Below, in pieces: positions 1 through 8,257 of a stretch of 64,000 bases of DNA. Origin of the DNA: Oscillospiraceae bacterium (GTDB lineage Bacteria; Bacillota; Clostridia; Oscillospirales; Oscillospiraceae). The notes beneath the pieces are model-generated. The model was not told where the DNA came from and made no database searches. It saw only the letters and a program-made list of their open reading frames with translations. The DNA is taken from positions 1 through 64,000 of the forward strand of contig JAFSET010000081.1 in the NCBI GenBank assembly GCA_017435615.1, given 5' to 3'. Within the stretch, counting starts at the first letter, position 1, and each line of letters opens with the position of its first letter. Both the position numbers and the translations under genes were made by a program.

Positions 1-387
1 AACAATCTGCAAGCACAAAAGGACGGTATTCTGAAAAATATAGCCACCTATGAAAAACGTGTTGCGGAACTGTCCAAGGGTATTCGGGAGCTGTATATGG
101 ATAAGGTCAAGGGACTAATCAGCGGCTCTGATTATGCCGAGATGTCCAAGGACTTTATTGCTGACCGTGATCGTCTTGAAAAAATGATTTCCGATGGGCG
201 TAAACAGATCGAAGAAATCGACGTAAAAATTGAAGTCGGCGACAACCGAAAAGAGATCATTGAGCGTTATACAAACCTCAAACACCTCAATCGTGAGATG
301 GTTGAGATCCTCATCGACTACATTTCTGTAGGTAAGAGAATTCCCAAAACAAACGACGTTCCCATCGAAATTCACTGGAATTTTTGA
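1..387 (+). CDS. Large serine recombinase, C-terminal end (partial)
   Basis: This is the 3' end of a gene that enters the window in frame from base 1, so the start lies outside. The visible 128 residues form a Lys/Glu-rich helical stretch, probably the coiled coil of large serine recombinases, followed by a terminal segment with ILIDYISVGKRI and the ending EIHWNF. That ending is typical of the DUF4368-type tail of TnpX/Tn4451-like site-specific recombinases, which excise and insert mobile elements in clostridia. The catalytic N-terminal domain is not visible. The gene stops 75 bases before a broken cotJC reading frame and next to an att-like repeat, which fits a recombinase gene at the very end of its element. 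Confidence 0.85.
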   Translation, partial: NNLQAQKDGILKNIATYEKRVAELSKGIRELYMDKVKGLISGSDYAEMSKDFIADRDRLEKMISDGRKQIEEIDVKIEVGDNRKEIIERYTNLKHLNREMVEILIDYISVGKRIPKTNDVPIEIHWNF

Positions 388-396
388 TATGTTGCA

Positions 397-488
397 CTTA
401 TGAGGTTGCAGCTACCCAAAAATGCCGATCCCGAAAACCTGCATAAATACTGGGTTTTTTGAGGGTGTCGTTCTTATGAGATTGCAGC
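397..488. repeat. Pair of imperfect direct repeats at the element/chromosome junction
   Basis: The 16-base sequence CTTATGAGGTTGCAGC at 397-412 recurs at 473-488 with one change (G to A at the ninth base), 76 bases apart. The second copy lies inside the cotJC remnant, where it encodes Tyr-Glu-Ile-Ala-Ala. The first lies just after the recombinase stop codon. Large serine recombinases commonly have their attachment site immediately beside the recombinase gene, so I infer att-derived repeats. Whether 413-472 is element, host, or the scar of a second insertion cannot be told from this window. Confidence 0.5.
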
Positions 489-681
489 AGAGCAAAAGGC
501 ACGGGCAACCTATGATAACATTTTGCGTTTGAGTGATGATCCGGATGTAAACAATGTGATCAAGTTTCTGCGCCAGCGTGAGATCAATCACTTCCAACGC
601 TTCGGAGAGGCAATGCAGCTTTTAAGAGAAAAACTGAACCAAAAGAATGTCTATGCTATGAACCCCGCTATTGATATGTAA
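463..681 (+). pseudogene. cotJC: Spore coat protein CotJC / manganese-catalase-like, 3' fragment
   Basis: From the in-frame stop at 460-462 to the stop at 679-681 the frame reads about 72 residues that match the C-terminal third of CotJC: YEIAAEQKARATYDNIL, then SDDPDVNNVIKFLRQRE and HFQRFGEAMQL. CotJC belongs to the ferritin-like manganese-catalase family found in the spore coat. Intact proteins are about 190 residues; the N-terminal two thirds and a start codon are missing. The break falls exactly at the repeat shared with the end of the neighbouring mobile element, so insertion into cotJC is the simplest explanation. In some spore formers such elements are excised during sporulation to restore the gene; that is possible here but not shown. 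Confidence 0.75.
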
Positions 682-711
682 AGAAAAGCTCCGGGGCAAA
701 AGCTCCGGAGC
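681..711 (-). terminator. Rho-independent terminator of the gpsA-like operon
   Basis: Seven-base arms GCTCCGG (688-694) and CCGGAGC (705-711) face each other. Read on the minus strand the stem is followed by TTTTCTTTAC. It lies 8 bases beyond the stop codon of the GpsA-like gene. Confidence 0.75.
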
Positions 712-718
712 GAAACTA

Positions 719-1771
719 TTATTGTTGATATATAAAAGTAAAATCTTCCCAGGGGATTTGTACAGGCTTGTTGCGACAGATGATCTCATCCACATGCAGC
801 AGCAACGGGAAATCCTTTTCATTCAAGGCACCGTTGGCTGTTGCCACTCGGATAGCCCGGGCAACACGTTCCGCTACTACCAAAGACTCCAGGGTGACAC
901 CGTTAAGCTCCCGTTTGGCTTCTTCGATACTGAGTCCTCTGCCGAGCAAGATACCGACAAGCCGGGTTCTGCCGCCGTAAACAGTTACATACAAGTCACC
1001 GTAGCCAACAGACATATTTTCCAGTGTTGCAGCACCCTGATAGGCCAACAGCTTATACATCTCCTTGACGGCTTGACCAAAAATAGCGGCCTGGGAGTTA
1101 AAGTGCAAGGGGCTGTCGATGCCAAATTCTTTTTGATTCAGTCCAATGGTCAGTGCGATCCCCAAAGCGTACCCGTTTTTCAGCGCAACAGCACTTTCGA
1201 TGCCTACTACATCGGTGGACAGGCTGATATGGTAGTAATCCGTAGCCATGATCTGCTTCATTTTTTCAAGGATCTTGATATCTTTACCGCAGAAGGCAAC
1301 CTCTGTTTGATCGTGGAATACCAGCTCATAGCTGGTACAGGGGCCGCCAATGGCGTTCAGGGAAAGCTTGTGACCGATTTTTTCCAGCTTGGAGGCCCAA
1401 ACCTCAGGATACGTCAGAAGTTTGCCATCCGGGGTGTCCATCAGGCCCTTGGTCACAGTAAGTACAGGAATATGAGAAGGGATCTTTGGCAAAATCACAT
1501 CACCAAACCATTCCACACCAAAGCTGGAAACACCGCCAATAATCATATCCGCTCCATTAATGGCTCGGTCCACATCTTCAATTTGATAATACTGCACCCC
1601 CTCAGGGAACGGCCGCTCAAATTTAGGATGCTGACCGGTTTTGATGCAAGCTTCGATAATATCTCTGTCCAAGTGGGTGCCCACCAGGCGCACCTCATTG
1701 CCGTTTTCACGTGCAGGAAATGCCAATGCAGAGCCCATCATACCAGAACCGATGATCGTTACAACTGCCAT
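719..1771 (-). CDS. NAD(P)-dependent glycerol-3-phosphate dehydrogenase family (GpsA-like)
   Basis: The 350-residue protein has the family's N-terminal dinucleotide loop (IIGSGMMGSA, residues 6-15), the VTKGL segment near 118 and the catalytic-lysine motif VALKNGYALG near 215, so it should oxidise or reduce a polyol phosphate such as glycerol-3-phosphate. The length is normal for GpsA. It is the last gene of a minus-strand group running from 5787 and ends at a good terminator, but a 147-base gap with a hairpin separates it from YjbQ, so it may also have its own promoter. Placement with a sugar kinase and a TIM-like isomerase rather than phospholipid genes suggests a catabolic paralog acting on another phosphorylated polyol. 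The substrate is unknown. Confidence 0.8.
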   Translation of the reverse strand: MAVVTIIGSGMMGSALAFPARENGNEVRLVGTHLDRDIIEACIKTGQHPKFERPFPEGVQYYQIEDVDRAINGADMIIGGVSSFGVEWFGDVILPKIPSHIPVLTVTKGLMDTPDGKLLTYPEVWASKLEKIGHKLSLNAIGGPCTSYELVFHDQTEVAFCGKDIKILEKMKQIMATDYYHISLSTDVVGIESAVALKNGYALGIALTIGLNQKEFGIDSPLHFNSQAAIFGQAVKEMYKLLAYQGAATLENMSVGYGDLYVTVYGGRTRLVGILLGRGLSIEEAKRELNGVTLESLVVAERVARAIRVATANGALNEKDFPLLLHVDEIICRNKPVQIPWEDFTFIYQQ

Positions 1772-1879
1772 GGTGTTTATGTCTCCCCTTCTGTAATGAT
1801 ATACCTCTATTCTACCCTATTAAGCAGAACATTTCAACTGCAAATCTTAAACCAAATTTTCAAATCGAATAATATGTTC

Positions 1880-1907
1880 GGGGCGCTGCAATTTTTTGCA
1901 GCGCCCC
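1880..1907 (-). terminator. Strong hairpin between yjbQ and the gpsA-like gene
   Basis: Perfect 12-base arms GGGGCGCTGCAA (1880-1891) and TTGCAGCGCCCC (1896-1907) enclose a TTTT loop, 11 bases after the YjbQ stop. On the minus strand the downstream bases are AT-rich but lack a clean U-run. It may terminate partially or stabilise mRNA, lowering expression of the last gene. Confidence 0.5.
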
Positions 1908-1918
1908 AGGTTTTGCCA

Positions 1919-2413
1919 TCACTCACCAATGATCATAACCTGAACAGTTCTTGTTCTGCCACGGGTCTGATCCCAGTCAATAAAATGAATTCGGCCAAAT
2001 TCACCAAGGTCCAATTCTCCGTCCACGGAAACAATGGTTACGTTCCGTCCGATAATGGACGAACGAAGGTGCGCATCGGTATTGTGACAACCAAAATTAT
2101 CCTCACCGTGTTCCTCTGCAAATACCAGCGCTTTTTGTCCCGGATGGAGGTACATTCCCTCATAACGGCAAGTAGGAATGATGTTTTCAAAAACATTGAC
2201 CAGATCCTGCTGTAAGGTTTCCAGTCCGGTCATAGACATATCAAAGGCACATTCCTGTGTAATCACAGAACAGGTGGTGTGATGGGAATAGACCACAACA
2301 ATGCCATTTTTGATGCCGGAACGCTGTGCAATTTCCAGTACCTGTTCGGTAACATCGTGGAAGCTGACGGCTCTGTGACGGGATTCCAGCTTGAAAGAAT
2401 CGTTATACACCAT
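1919..2413 (-). CDS. YjbQ family protein (UPF0047)
   Basis: This 164-residue protein matches the YjbQ/UPF0047 fold throughout its length: VVYSHHTTCSVITQE near 41-55, then HNTDAHLRSSIIG near 110-122 and a QTRGRTRTVQV tail. The conserved His residues of these motifs are present. Some members have been reported to have weak thiamine-phosphate synthase activity, but the true role of the family is unsettled. The gene starts 3 bases after the stop of the TIM-like gene, with GGAGGG as ribosome binding site. Tight spacing with sugar-phosphate genes implies a role in the same pathway, for example on a phosphorylated intermediate; this is inference. Confidence 0.85.
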   Translation of the reverse strand: MVYNDSFKLESRHRAVSFHDVTEQVLEIAQRSGIKNGIVVVYSHHTTCSVITQECAFDMSMTGLETLQQDLVNVFENIIPTCRYEGMYLHPGQKALVFAEEHGEDNFGCHNTDAHLRSSIIGRNVTIVSVDGELDLGEFGRIHFIDWDQTRGRTRTVQVMIIGE

Positions 2414-2416
2414 TTT

Positions 2417-3124
2417 TTAGCCCTCCATCTTTTTCAAATCATCCGCTGCACGACGGGTTGCGGCAATCATTTCGTCGATCATGGCAACAGGATCGGCAGC
2501 GTTCATGATTCCCGATGCTGCACCGGCAGCTTCAGAACCGGCCATGATGAAATCATAGACCTGCTGGCCGTTTGTGATACCGGCGGCCTGCTCCACCATA
2601 ATATTGGGATCGATCTGCTTAATGACCTTGATGGAGTCCTTCACATAGGCCATGGGGCTGACACCGTTGCCGCCGCCGATGATCTCGGAAGGCTCCGGAT
2701 TAATAATGTCCGGATGAAGCTGCGCAATAGCCTTTGCTTCGTCCAGAGTATCCGCACAGGCAAACACCAACATATCCAGTTCCCTTGCACGGTCGATCGT
2801 AGCCTTCATCTGAGGCAGGCTCATAGGCTTTTCACAGTGGTTGATCACAACGCCCTGGGCACCGGCAGCCTTCAGGCCCTCCGGCAGCACATCGGCCATA
2901 CCGCGGCCAGGACGCAGGGTATCCATATAAGGCGCAAGAACGATCAGCTTTTTCGTGTTCTCGCATACACGGCGAATCTCCACTGCGGGACAGATAAACA
3001 GCACATCAATGTCGTATTTTTCCGCAGCTTTGTCCGCTGCAATGGCGTACTCTAACAGGGTGTCACCGTAAACATAGTTTTTGGTGCCGACTTCAAAATA
3101 AGGCACACGGATTTGTGGTTTCAT
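2417..3124 (-). CDS. Triosephosphate isomerase-like TIM-barrel protein
   Basis: The 235-residue protein is a distant TpiA homolog. Counterparts of the catalytic residues are visible: the lysine of VGTKNY (residue 15), the histidine of VINHCEK (about 96) and the glutamate of NPEPSEIIGGG (about 145). A Gly/Ala-rich phosphate loop follows (GSEAAGAASGI). TIM-like proteins in polyol operons, such as those for erythritol, isomerise tetrulose phosphates, so a sugar-phosphate isomerase other than the glycolytic enzyme is likely. It overlaps the upstream kinase by four bases (ATGA) and has the ribosome site AAGGAG. The substrate is unknown. Confidence 0.75.
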   Translation of the reverse strand: MKPQIRVPYFEVGTKNYVYGDTLLEYAIAADKAAEKYDIDVLFICPAVEIRRVCENTKKLIVLAPYMDTLRPGRGMADVLPEGLKAAGAQGVVINHCEKPMSLPQMKATIDRARELDMLVFACADTLDEAKAIAQLHPDIINPEPSEIIGGGNGVSPMAYVKDSIKVIKQIDPNIMVEQAAGITNGQQVYDFIMAGSEAAGAASGIMNAADPVAMIDEMIAATRRAADDLKKMEG

Positions 3125-4593
3125 ATGGCTTCTCCTTTGTAATAACTGTTCAGACAGGCCCAGAGCCGGTCAAATTTTTCAAACTTTTTCTTATAATATG
3201 CCTGCTCCTCCGGGACAGGCTCAAAAATCCTGGTACAACGAACCATGGCATCTGCAGCCGCCCGGTAATCCGGAAATAAACCTGCACCGCAGCCGGCGAT
3301 CATTGCCGCTCCCATAGCACAGGCATCACTGACTGCAAGTTGCTTGATGGGAATACCGGTGATGGATGCGATCATTTGCATCCACACAGCACTTTTGGAT
3401 GCGCCGCCCATCATTAAAATGGATTTAATCTGCGTACCGTTTGTCTGAAAATCTGTAACTGCCCGGCGAACACCAAAGCAAACGCCTTCCATCAATGCCC
3501 GGGCAAGATCAAACTGATCGTGTTCCAGGGTCAGTCCGGCAAAAACGCCCCGGGCATTTTTGTTATGTACAGGGTATGGCGCGCCGTTCAAATAAGGGAA
3601 AAAGAATAGATCTTTGGTTTTTTTCATTCGATCTGGGACAATGCGGTTCATTTCGTTGAAATCAGCAGACATAAAGTTTTCATTAAACCACTGCATAGAT
3701 GCGCCGGAGCCAACAAGAGAAGCCAACGCCCCGTATAGACCCTGAATGGGATGTCTGCCGGGACAGATGCGGCTATCGGTATACAACGGTTTATCTGTAA
3801 TACCCATCAGCACCCATGTTGTGCCTGCGGAAAGCAGCATATCACCGGCTTGAGTCGCGCCTGCGCCCAAAGAAGCGCAGTATTGGTCGTGGGCACCATT
3901 ATATACACAAATCCCCTCAGGGAGGCCTGTGGCGGCTGCGGCGGAAGCAGTCAATCTTCCTACGGGCGCACCGGCAGCCATGATCTGTGGCAGCTCCTTT
4001 TCCGAAACGCCCACTGCGGACAAAATGGTTTCATCCCATTGGGTTGTATCAATGTTCATAAGCTGCCGCATTGCAGCATTGCTGGGATCGATCACCGGGT
4101 TTCCTGTCAGCCAACGATTTACGACCTCCAGTGTTGTATAGTATGCCACCGCCTCGTTATAGGCAGGATCAGTCTTCATATTCATAATCTTGGCAGCATC
4201 CAAAGCAGGACTGATGGCAGAACCGGTGATACGGTAAACATAGCCGTCCCCAAGCTGCTGCGTTAAAAATTGTGTTTGTTCATGGCTGCGTTGGTCCATC
4301 CAGGTCCAGGCGTTTCCAATGAAAGAGCCGTCTGCACGGACAGGCACGGTGCTGCCTCCCTGCGTGGAACAGGAAATGCCAACCACGCACTTGGGATCAA
4401 TAGCGGTAACCGCTTCTGCAACGGCGTAGGCTGCTGCATCGATCCAATCCTGGGCCCGCTGTTCAATTTGCAGGCCTTTAGAGTGCAAGGGATAGCCTCG
4501 ACTTCCCTGCCCTACCACCTTACCAAACTCATCAACAACCAGTACCTTGGTGCAGGTGGTACCGATATCGATACCAATCACATATTGCTTCAT
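3121..4593 (-). CDS. FGGY-family carbohydrate kinase (xylulokinase-like)
   Basis: This 490-residue ATP-dependent kinase has the N-terminal phosphate-binding loop GIDIGTTCTKVLVVD, the sugar-site region WTWMDQRS (about 97-104), NGAHDQYCASLGAG near 237 and the C-terminal MMGGASKSAVWMQMIA segment. All are hallmarks of the FGGY family, closest in layout to xylulokinases. It phosphorylates a sugar or polyol, probably after uptake without phosphorylation. The ribosome site CAGGAG precedes the ATG by 7 bases. It lies between the NagA-like and TIM-like genes with an 18-base gap and a 4-base overlap, so all belong to one transcript. Sugar specificity cannot be read from the sequence. Confidence 0.85.
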   Translation of the reverse strand: MKQYVIGIDIGTTCTKVLVVDEFGKVVGQGSRGYPLHSKGLQIEQRAQDWIDAAAYAVAEAVTAIDPKCVVGISCSTQGGSTVPVRADGSFIGNAWTWMDQRSHEQTQFLTQQLGDGYVYRITGSAISPALDAAKIMNMKTDPAYNEAVAYYTTLEVVNRWLTGNPVIDPSNAAMRQLMNIDTTQWDETILSAVGVSEKELPQIMAAGAPVGRLTASAAAATGLPEGICVYNGAHDQYCASLGAGATQAGDMLLSAGTTWVLMGITDKPLYTDSRICPGRHPIQGLYGALASLVGSGASMQWFNENFMSADFNEMNRIVPDRMKKTKDLFFFPYLNGAPYPVHNKNARGVFAGLTLEHDQFDLARALMEGVCFGVRRAVTDFQTNGTQIKSILMMGGASKSAVWMQMIASITGIPIKQLAVSDACAMGAAMIAGCGAGLFPDYRAAADAMVRCTRIFEPVPEEQAYYKKKFEKFDRLWACLNSYYKGEAI

Positions 4594-4611
4594 AGAAAAG
4601 CTCCTGTTTAC

Positions 4612-5787
4612 TTAAATCATCAGTGTGCCGTTTTCAACAGCCACCGTGCCCTCTAATATCACGCTTTGAACCTGCACGGTATCATCGATCAGGATCAAAT
4701 TGGCCTTCTTGCCCGGTGCGATGCTGCCGATCTCTTGGTCAAGCCCCAAAAGCTTTGCAGGATTCAGGGAGGCCATTCGGATCGCATGACAAAGTCCATA
4801 ACCGGTGTGCTTCATAAGATTGCGGCAGGCGTGATCCAAGGTCAGGCGGCTACCGGCAAGCCAGCCACGGTAATCATAGTTCAGGTCAGGTCCGTAATAA
4901 ATGCCGTCTTCCTGACAATTAAGAAATTTTTCCTTTGAGGCCATGCAGTCAGTGATCAGGCAGATCTTTTCAACGCCCTTGGTGCGAATTACCAGCTTGA
5001 TCAGGTCCGGTACTACATGCACGCCGTTTTCGTCGCAGATCAGTTCCGCGTACATATCCGGGTTGTACAGGGTATACTGGTCACAGCCTGCACCGGGAGT
5101 GCCTTGGGCACGGCCCTTGCAGGAGCCGGAATCGCCGTGATGGGTCTGTACCTTGACACCGTATTTTTCCACCTTTTTACATTGTTCGGAAGACGCTCTG
5201 GAATGACCCAGCGCAAAAATGGCATTAGGATCACACTGCTTCACATAAGCCATAAATTCTTCGATATTTTCCCGACCGGGATCAATTGCCCAGATCCGGG
5301 CAAAGCCTTTCATAGCCTGAACCAACGGCTCATATTCCTCTTTTTGAATGCGGTCTGTCCAAAGTATGTACTTTTGATTGCTGCCAGTGCCACTCATATA
5401 CGGTCCTTCCATATAAAGCCCGTTCAGGATCCGTCCGGCACCTTTTTGGGAAGCTTCTTTGACCCTCCTGGCACCGTCCAGCATTTGCTGCATGGTCAGG
5501 TTGCAATAAAAAGTAGGCAAAATCGTGGTCTGTCCATGGCGGATAAAGAATTCTGCACACTTAAGCGGTTCATCACAAAACAGATCGTCGGCAGATCCGT
5601 GGTTATGGATATCCACCAAGCCAGGGGCCGTATATAAGCCATGGGCATCTATGATCTGTGTTCCATTGGGGATGTGGACGTTTTTTGCTTCATCAGCCTG
5701 AATGATCAAACCGTTTTCGTAGGTCAATGCGCCGTTGAAGATAATTCCGTCCTCCATAATCAGTTTGGTATTGACAATGGCGTTCAT
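4612..5787 (-). CDS. N-acetylglucosamine-6-phosphate deacetylase-like amidohydrolase
   Basis: The first gene of the catabolic operon encodes a 391-residue amidohydrolase of the NagA branch. Visible metal and catalytic motifs are DIHNHG (HxH), MEGPYMSG (Glu), GHSRAS (His), QTHHGD (His) and the Asp of LITDCM; the C-terminal GSIAPGKKANLILID closes the beta-sandwich. NagA removes the acetyl group from GlcNAc-6-phosphate, but HHGDSGSC replaces the usual HLFNAM segment, so the substrate may differ. The ATG at 5787 is chosen because GGGAGG sits 7 bases upstream; a TTG farther upstream lacks a site. No nagB is nearby, which also argues against simple GlcNAc catabolism. Confidence 0.75.
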   Translation of the reverse strand: MNAIVNTKLIMEDGIIFNGALTYENGLIIQADEAKNVHIPNGTQIIDAHGLYTAPGLVDIHNHGSADDLFCDEPLKCAEFFIRHGQTTILPTFYCNLTMQQMLDGARRVKEASQKGAGRILNGLYMEGPYMSGTGSNQKYILWTDRIQKEEYEPLVQAMKGFARIWAIDPGRENIEEFMAYVKQCDPNAIFALGHSRASSEQCKKVEKYGVKVQTHHGDSGSCKGRAQGTPGAGCDQYTLYNPDMYAELICDENGVHVVPDLIKLVIRTKGVEKICLITDCMASKEKFLNCQEDGIYYGPDLNYDYRGWLAGSRLTLDHACRNLMKHTGYGLCHAIRMASLNPAKLLGLDQEIGSIAPGKKANLILIDDTVQVQSVILEGTVAVENGTLMI

Positions 5788-5827
5788 ATCGTAGCCTCCC
5801 AAATCCTTATCACAGGTGTTTTCAATG

Positions 5828-5858
5828 ATAATATGACACCGATCCCACGATCCGTCAA
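5828..5858 (-). promoter_or_regulatory. Probable sigma-A promoter of the catabolic operon
   Basis: On the minus strand TTGACG (5853-5858) is followed by CATATT at 17 bases (5830-5835) or TATTAT at 19 bases (5828-5833), about 40 bases before the NagA-like start. No clear operator palindrome is visible. Confidence 0.5.
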
Positions 5859-5908
5859 TTCATTTTTGCATTTTCGATGAGAAATACTGTTAGATTAATA
5901 CAATAGTA

Positions 5909-5936
5909 CAAACACCCGGAGCAAGCCGGGTGTTTG
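5909..5936 (-). terminator. Hairpin after ispA
   Basis: Eleven-base arms CAAACACCCGG (5909-5919) and CCGGGTGTTTG (5926-5936) lie directly after the ispA stop on the minus strand. The tail is only moderately T-rich, but the stem is strong and marks the end of the nusB-ispA operon. Confidence 0.6.
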
Positions 5937-5939
5937 GTG

Positions 5940-6818
5940 TTATACAGTACGATCTATCAGGGAATGAGCCAAATCAATTAAGTAGCCGTTTTCTTCAAAA
6001 GCATCCAAAGCGGCGATTGCTTTTTTGGTATGCTCCCGGACCATATGTTCACAGGTTTCCAGGCCATAAAGCTGCACAAAGGTGTTTTTATCCTGATCTG
6101 TTCCCACTGCCTTGCCCAAAGCCTGCTGATCACCGATCACATCCAGCATATCGTCACGTATCTGAAACGCAAGACCAAGATTGGATGCAAAAGCTTCTGC
6201 TGCTTTCAGTTGCTCAGCATTGCCGTCGGCTGCAATCACACCCAGCATACAGGCAGCACATATCAGCGCACCGGTTTTTCTTGTTTCGATATCCAGCACC
6301 TGCTGGGCCGTGCAGACCTTCTGCTCCCCTTCTATGTCCAAAACCTGTCCGCCTACCATACCCAATTCACCGGCACATTGGGAGAGAATTTCCACAGCCC
6401 GAATTCGGGCCTCAGCGGACAAATCTGCTTTAGCAAGATAGGAAAATGCTGCAGTCAGCAACGCATCTCCTGCCAAAACCGCAATGGCCTCACCATATAC
6501 TTTATGGTTTGTTGGCTTTCCCCGGCGAACATCATCATCATCCATACAAGGCAGATCATCGTGAATCAGGCTGTAAGTTTGGATCATCTCAACGGCTGCG
6601 GCAAAAGGCATAGCTTTTGTCCATTCACCACAGCACATACGGCAAAACTCAAGTGTAAACAATGGACGAAGCCGTTTGCCGCCTGCCAGTAAACTGTATC
6701 GCATGGCGGAAAAAAGGGTCTGCTGCGGCTCGTTGGGATAAACAAAGCAGGTATTTGTTAAGTATTCTTCGATGCTGCTTTGGTAATTTGAGGTCAATTT
6801 ATTATAGCTCGTTTCCAT
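5940..6818 (-). CDS. ispA: Farnesyl/geranyl diphosphate synthase
   Basis: This 292-residue polyprenyl synthase condenses isopentenyl diphosphate with allylic diphosphates to supply C15 chains for undecaprenyl-phosphate, quinones and related lipids. Both aspartate-rich magnesium motifs are present, LIHDDLPCMDDDDVRRG (first DDxxD) near residue 90 and FQIRDDMLDVIGD (second) near 215, as is LLAGGKRLRP for diphosphate binding. The start overlaps the end of xseB by 17 bases and has GGAGG inside xseB. The order xseA-xseB-ispA is conserved in many Firmicutes; here dxs does not follow, the operon ending at a hairpin. Confidence 0.93.
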   Translation of the reverse strand: METSYNKLTSNYQSSIEEYLTNTCFVYPNEPQQTLFSAMRYSLLAGGKRLRPLFTLEFCRMCCGEWTKAMPFAAAVEMIQTYSLIHDDLPCMDDDDVRRGKPTNHKVYGEAIAVLAGDALLTAAFSYLAKADLSAEARIRAVEILSQCAGELGMVGGQVLDIEGEQKVCTAQQVLDIETRKTGALICAACMLGVIAADGNAEQLKAAEAFASNLGLAFQIRDDMLDVIGDQQALGKAVGTDQDKNTFVQLYGLETCEHMVREHTKKAIAALDAFEENGYLIDLAHSLIDRTV

Positions 6819-7038
6819 CTAATACTTCCTCCGCAGGACTGCCATCGGCCAGTGTAACGATCTTTGTAACCTGCTGCTGGGCATGATCCAAAAGCTTGTC
6901 ACATTCCCGGACAAGGGATGTGCCCTCCTGAAACAGCTTCAGCGATTCCTCCAGCGGCACATCGCCACGCTCCATTGCGCGGACGATCTGCTCCAATCTA
7001 GTCATATTCTCTTCAAAGGTGGTAGCTTTTTTGCTCAT
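6802..7038 (-). CDS. xseB: Exodeoxyribonuclease VII small subunit
   Basis: This 78-residue helical protein has the family pattern FEENMTRLEQIVRAMERGD, then PLEESLKLFQEG and ECDKLL. Several XseB subunits wrap the long helices of XseA to form exonuclease VII, which degrades single-stranded DNA. It starts 5 bases after the xseA stop, whose last codons provide the ribosome site AAGGAG, and overlaps ispA at its end. Confidence 0.93.
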   Translation of the reverse strand: MSKKATTFEENMTRLEQIVRAMERGDVPLEESLKLFQEGTSLVRECDKLLDHAQQQVTKIVTLADGSPAEEVLDGNEL

Positions 7039-7043
7039 AGCCG

Positions 7044-8255
7044 TTACTCCTTATTTTTAAGCGCATTTTTGACGACAGCTTCGAAGCTTCCGTCACTGAG
7101 TGTAACCTGAATGGGCATATCCTGTTTGATCTGTTCTACAGAGCGAATGACTGTACCGTCCGCAGCTCTTGTCATGGAATAGCCCCTTGTAAGAACCTTA
7201 AGTGGACTCATGGCATCCAGTTTTGCGGTTTGCATCAAATACCGCTGTTTTTTAATATTGATCGCAACCTGATACTGCGCATTTAATTTATTGGTCAGAA
7301 GTTCCAGGGCTTTTCTTCTATGATCAATGTAGGCAAGCGGACTTTGCAGTGCAGATCCTGCAGAAAGTGCCTTCAGGTGAGTTCTTCCGGCTTGGATCTG
7401 ACGGTTGAGTACACCTGCCATTGTCGCAAATATTCCATCTAAAGTCTGACGCAGAGCATACTGATCCGGTACCGCCAGTTCTGCAGCATTGGAAGGGGTT
7501 GCGGCGCGCAGGTCAGCTACATAGTCGGAAATAGTCACATCCGGTTCGTGACCCACAGCGGAGATCACGGGGATTTCAGAATCGTAAATAGCGTGGGCAA
7601 CGATCTCCTCGTTAAAGGCCCAAAGGTCTTCGATGGATCCGCCGCCACGGCCTACGATCAACACATCAGCAAGCTTGTAGCGGTTGGCGTAATAAATGGC
7701 GGAGGCAATTTCTGCCGGAGCTTCTGCTCCCTGGACACGTACCGGAATCAGGCGCACTGCCGATAAGGGATAGCGTTTTTTCAGGATCCGCAGCATATCA
7801 TGGAGTGCTGCACCGGCAGCACTGGTGACAATGCCGATCATATTAGGATATTTGGGAATGGGTTTTTTGTGTGCCTCGTCAAAAAGCCCTTCCGCAGACA
7901 GCTTCTTTTTGAGTTGCTCAAAGGCAATATGAAGATCGCCGATGCCGTCCACCGTTAAATTCGTACAGTAAAGCTGATAAGCACCGTCCCTGGGAAACAC
8001 TGAAATCTTTCCGAAGGCCACGATCTTCATACCGTTTTCAGGACGAAAGCGCAGTCTGTAAGCATTTCCCTTGAACATCACACAGCGCAGTGCAGACTGC
8101 TCATCCTTCAAGGTGAAGTAATGATGGCCAGAGGGATACAGTTTATAGTTACTGATCTCTCCACGGACCGCCACGGCTGCAAGTAAGGGATCTGCATCCA
8201 TTCTGGAGCGAATATATTCATTGATTTGGGATATGGATAAAACATTTTGTTCCAT
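7044..8255 (-). CDS. xseA: Exodeoxyribonuclease VII large subunit
   Basis: The 403-residue catalytic subunit has the N-terminal OB fold (SISQINEYIRSRM, then VRGEISNYKLYPSGHHYFTLKD) and the nuclease core with GIVTSAAGAALHDML, DVLIVGRGGGSIEDLWAFN and ISAVGHEPDVTISDYVADLRAATPSNAAE. A helical C-terminal region binds XseB. I chose the ATG at 8255, because GGAG lies 8 bases upstream; a GTG two codons earlier is too close to it. The stop of the preceding TsaD-like gene overlaps this leader. Function is single-strand DNA end processing in repair. Confidence 0.93.
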   Translation of the reverse strand: MEQNVLSISQINEYIRSRMDADPLLAAVAVRGEISNYKLYPSGHHYFTLKDEQSALRCVMFKGNAYRLRFRPENGMKIVAFGKISVFPRDGAYQLYCTNLTVDGIGDLHIAFEQLKKKLSAEGLFDEAHKKPIPKYPNMIGIVTSAAGAALHDMLRILKKRYPLSAVRLIPVRVQGAEAPAEIASAIYYANRYKLADVLIVGRGGGSIEDLWAFNEEIVAHAIYDSEIPVISAVGHEPDVTISDYVADLRAATPSNAAELAVPDQYALRQTLDGIFATMAGVLNRQIQAGRTHLKALSAGSALQSPLAYIDHRRKALELLTNKLNAQYQVAINIKKQRYLMQTAKLDAMSPLKVLTRGYSMTRAADGTVIRSVEQIKQDMPIQVTLSDGSFEAVVKNALKNKE

Positions 8256-8257
8256 AA

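Noticed and set aside
671..2215. Open frame of about 514 codons on the plus strand
   Set aside because: It lies opposite the GpsA-like and YjbQ genes, spans their terminator and gap, and encodes no recognisable domain.
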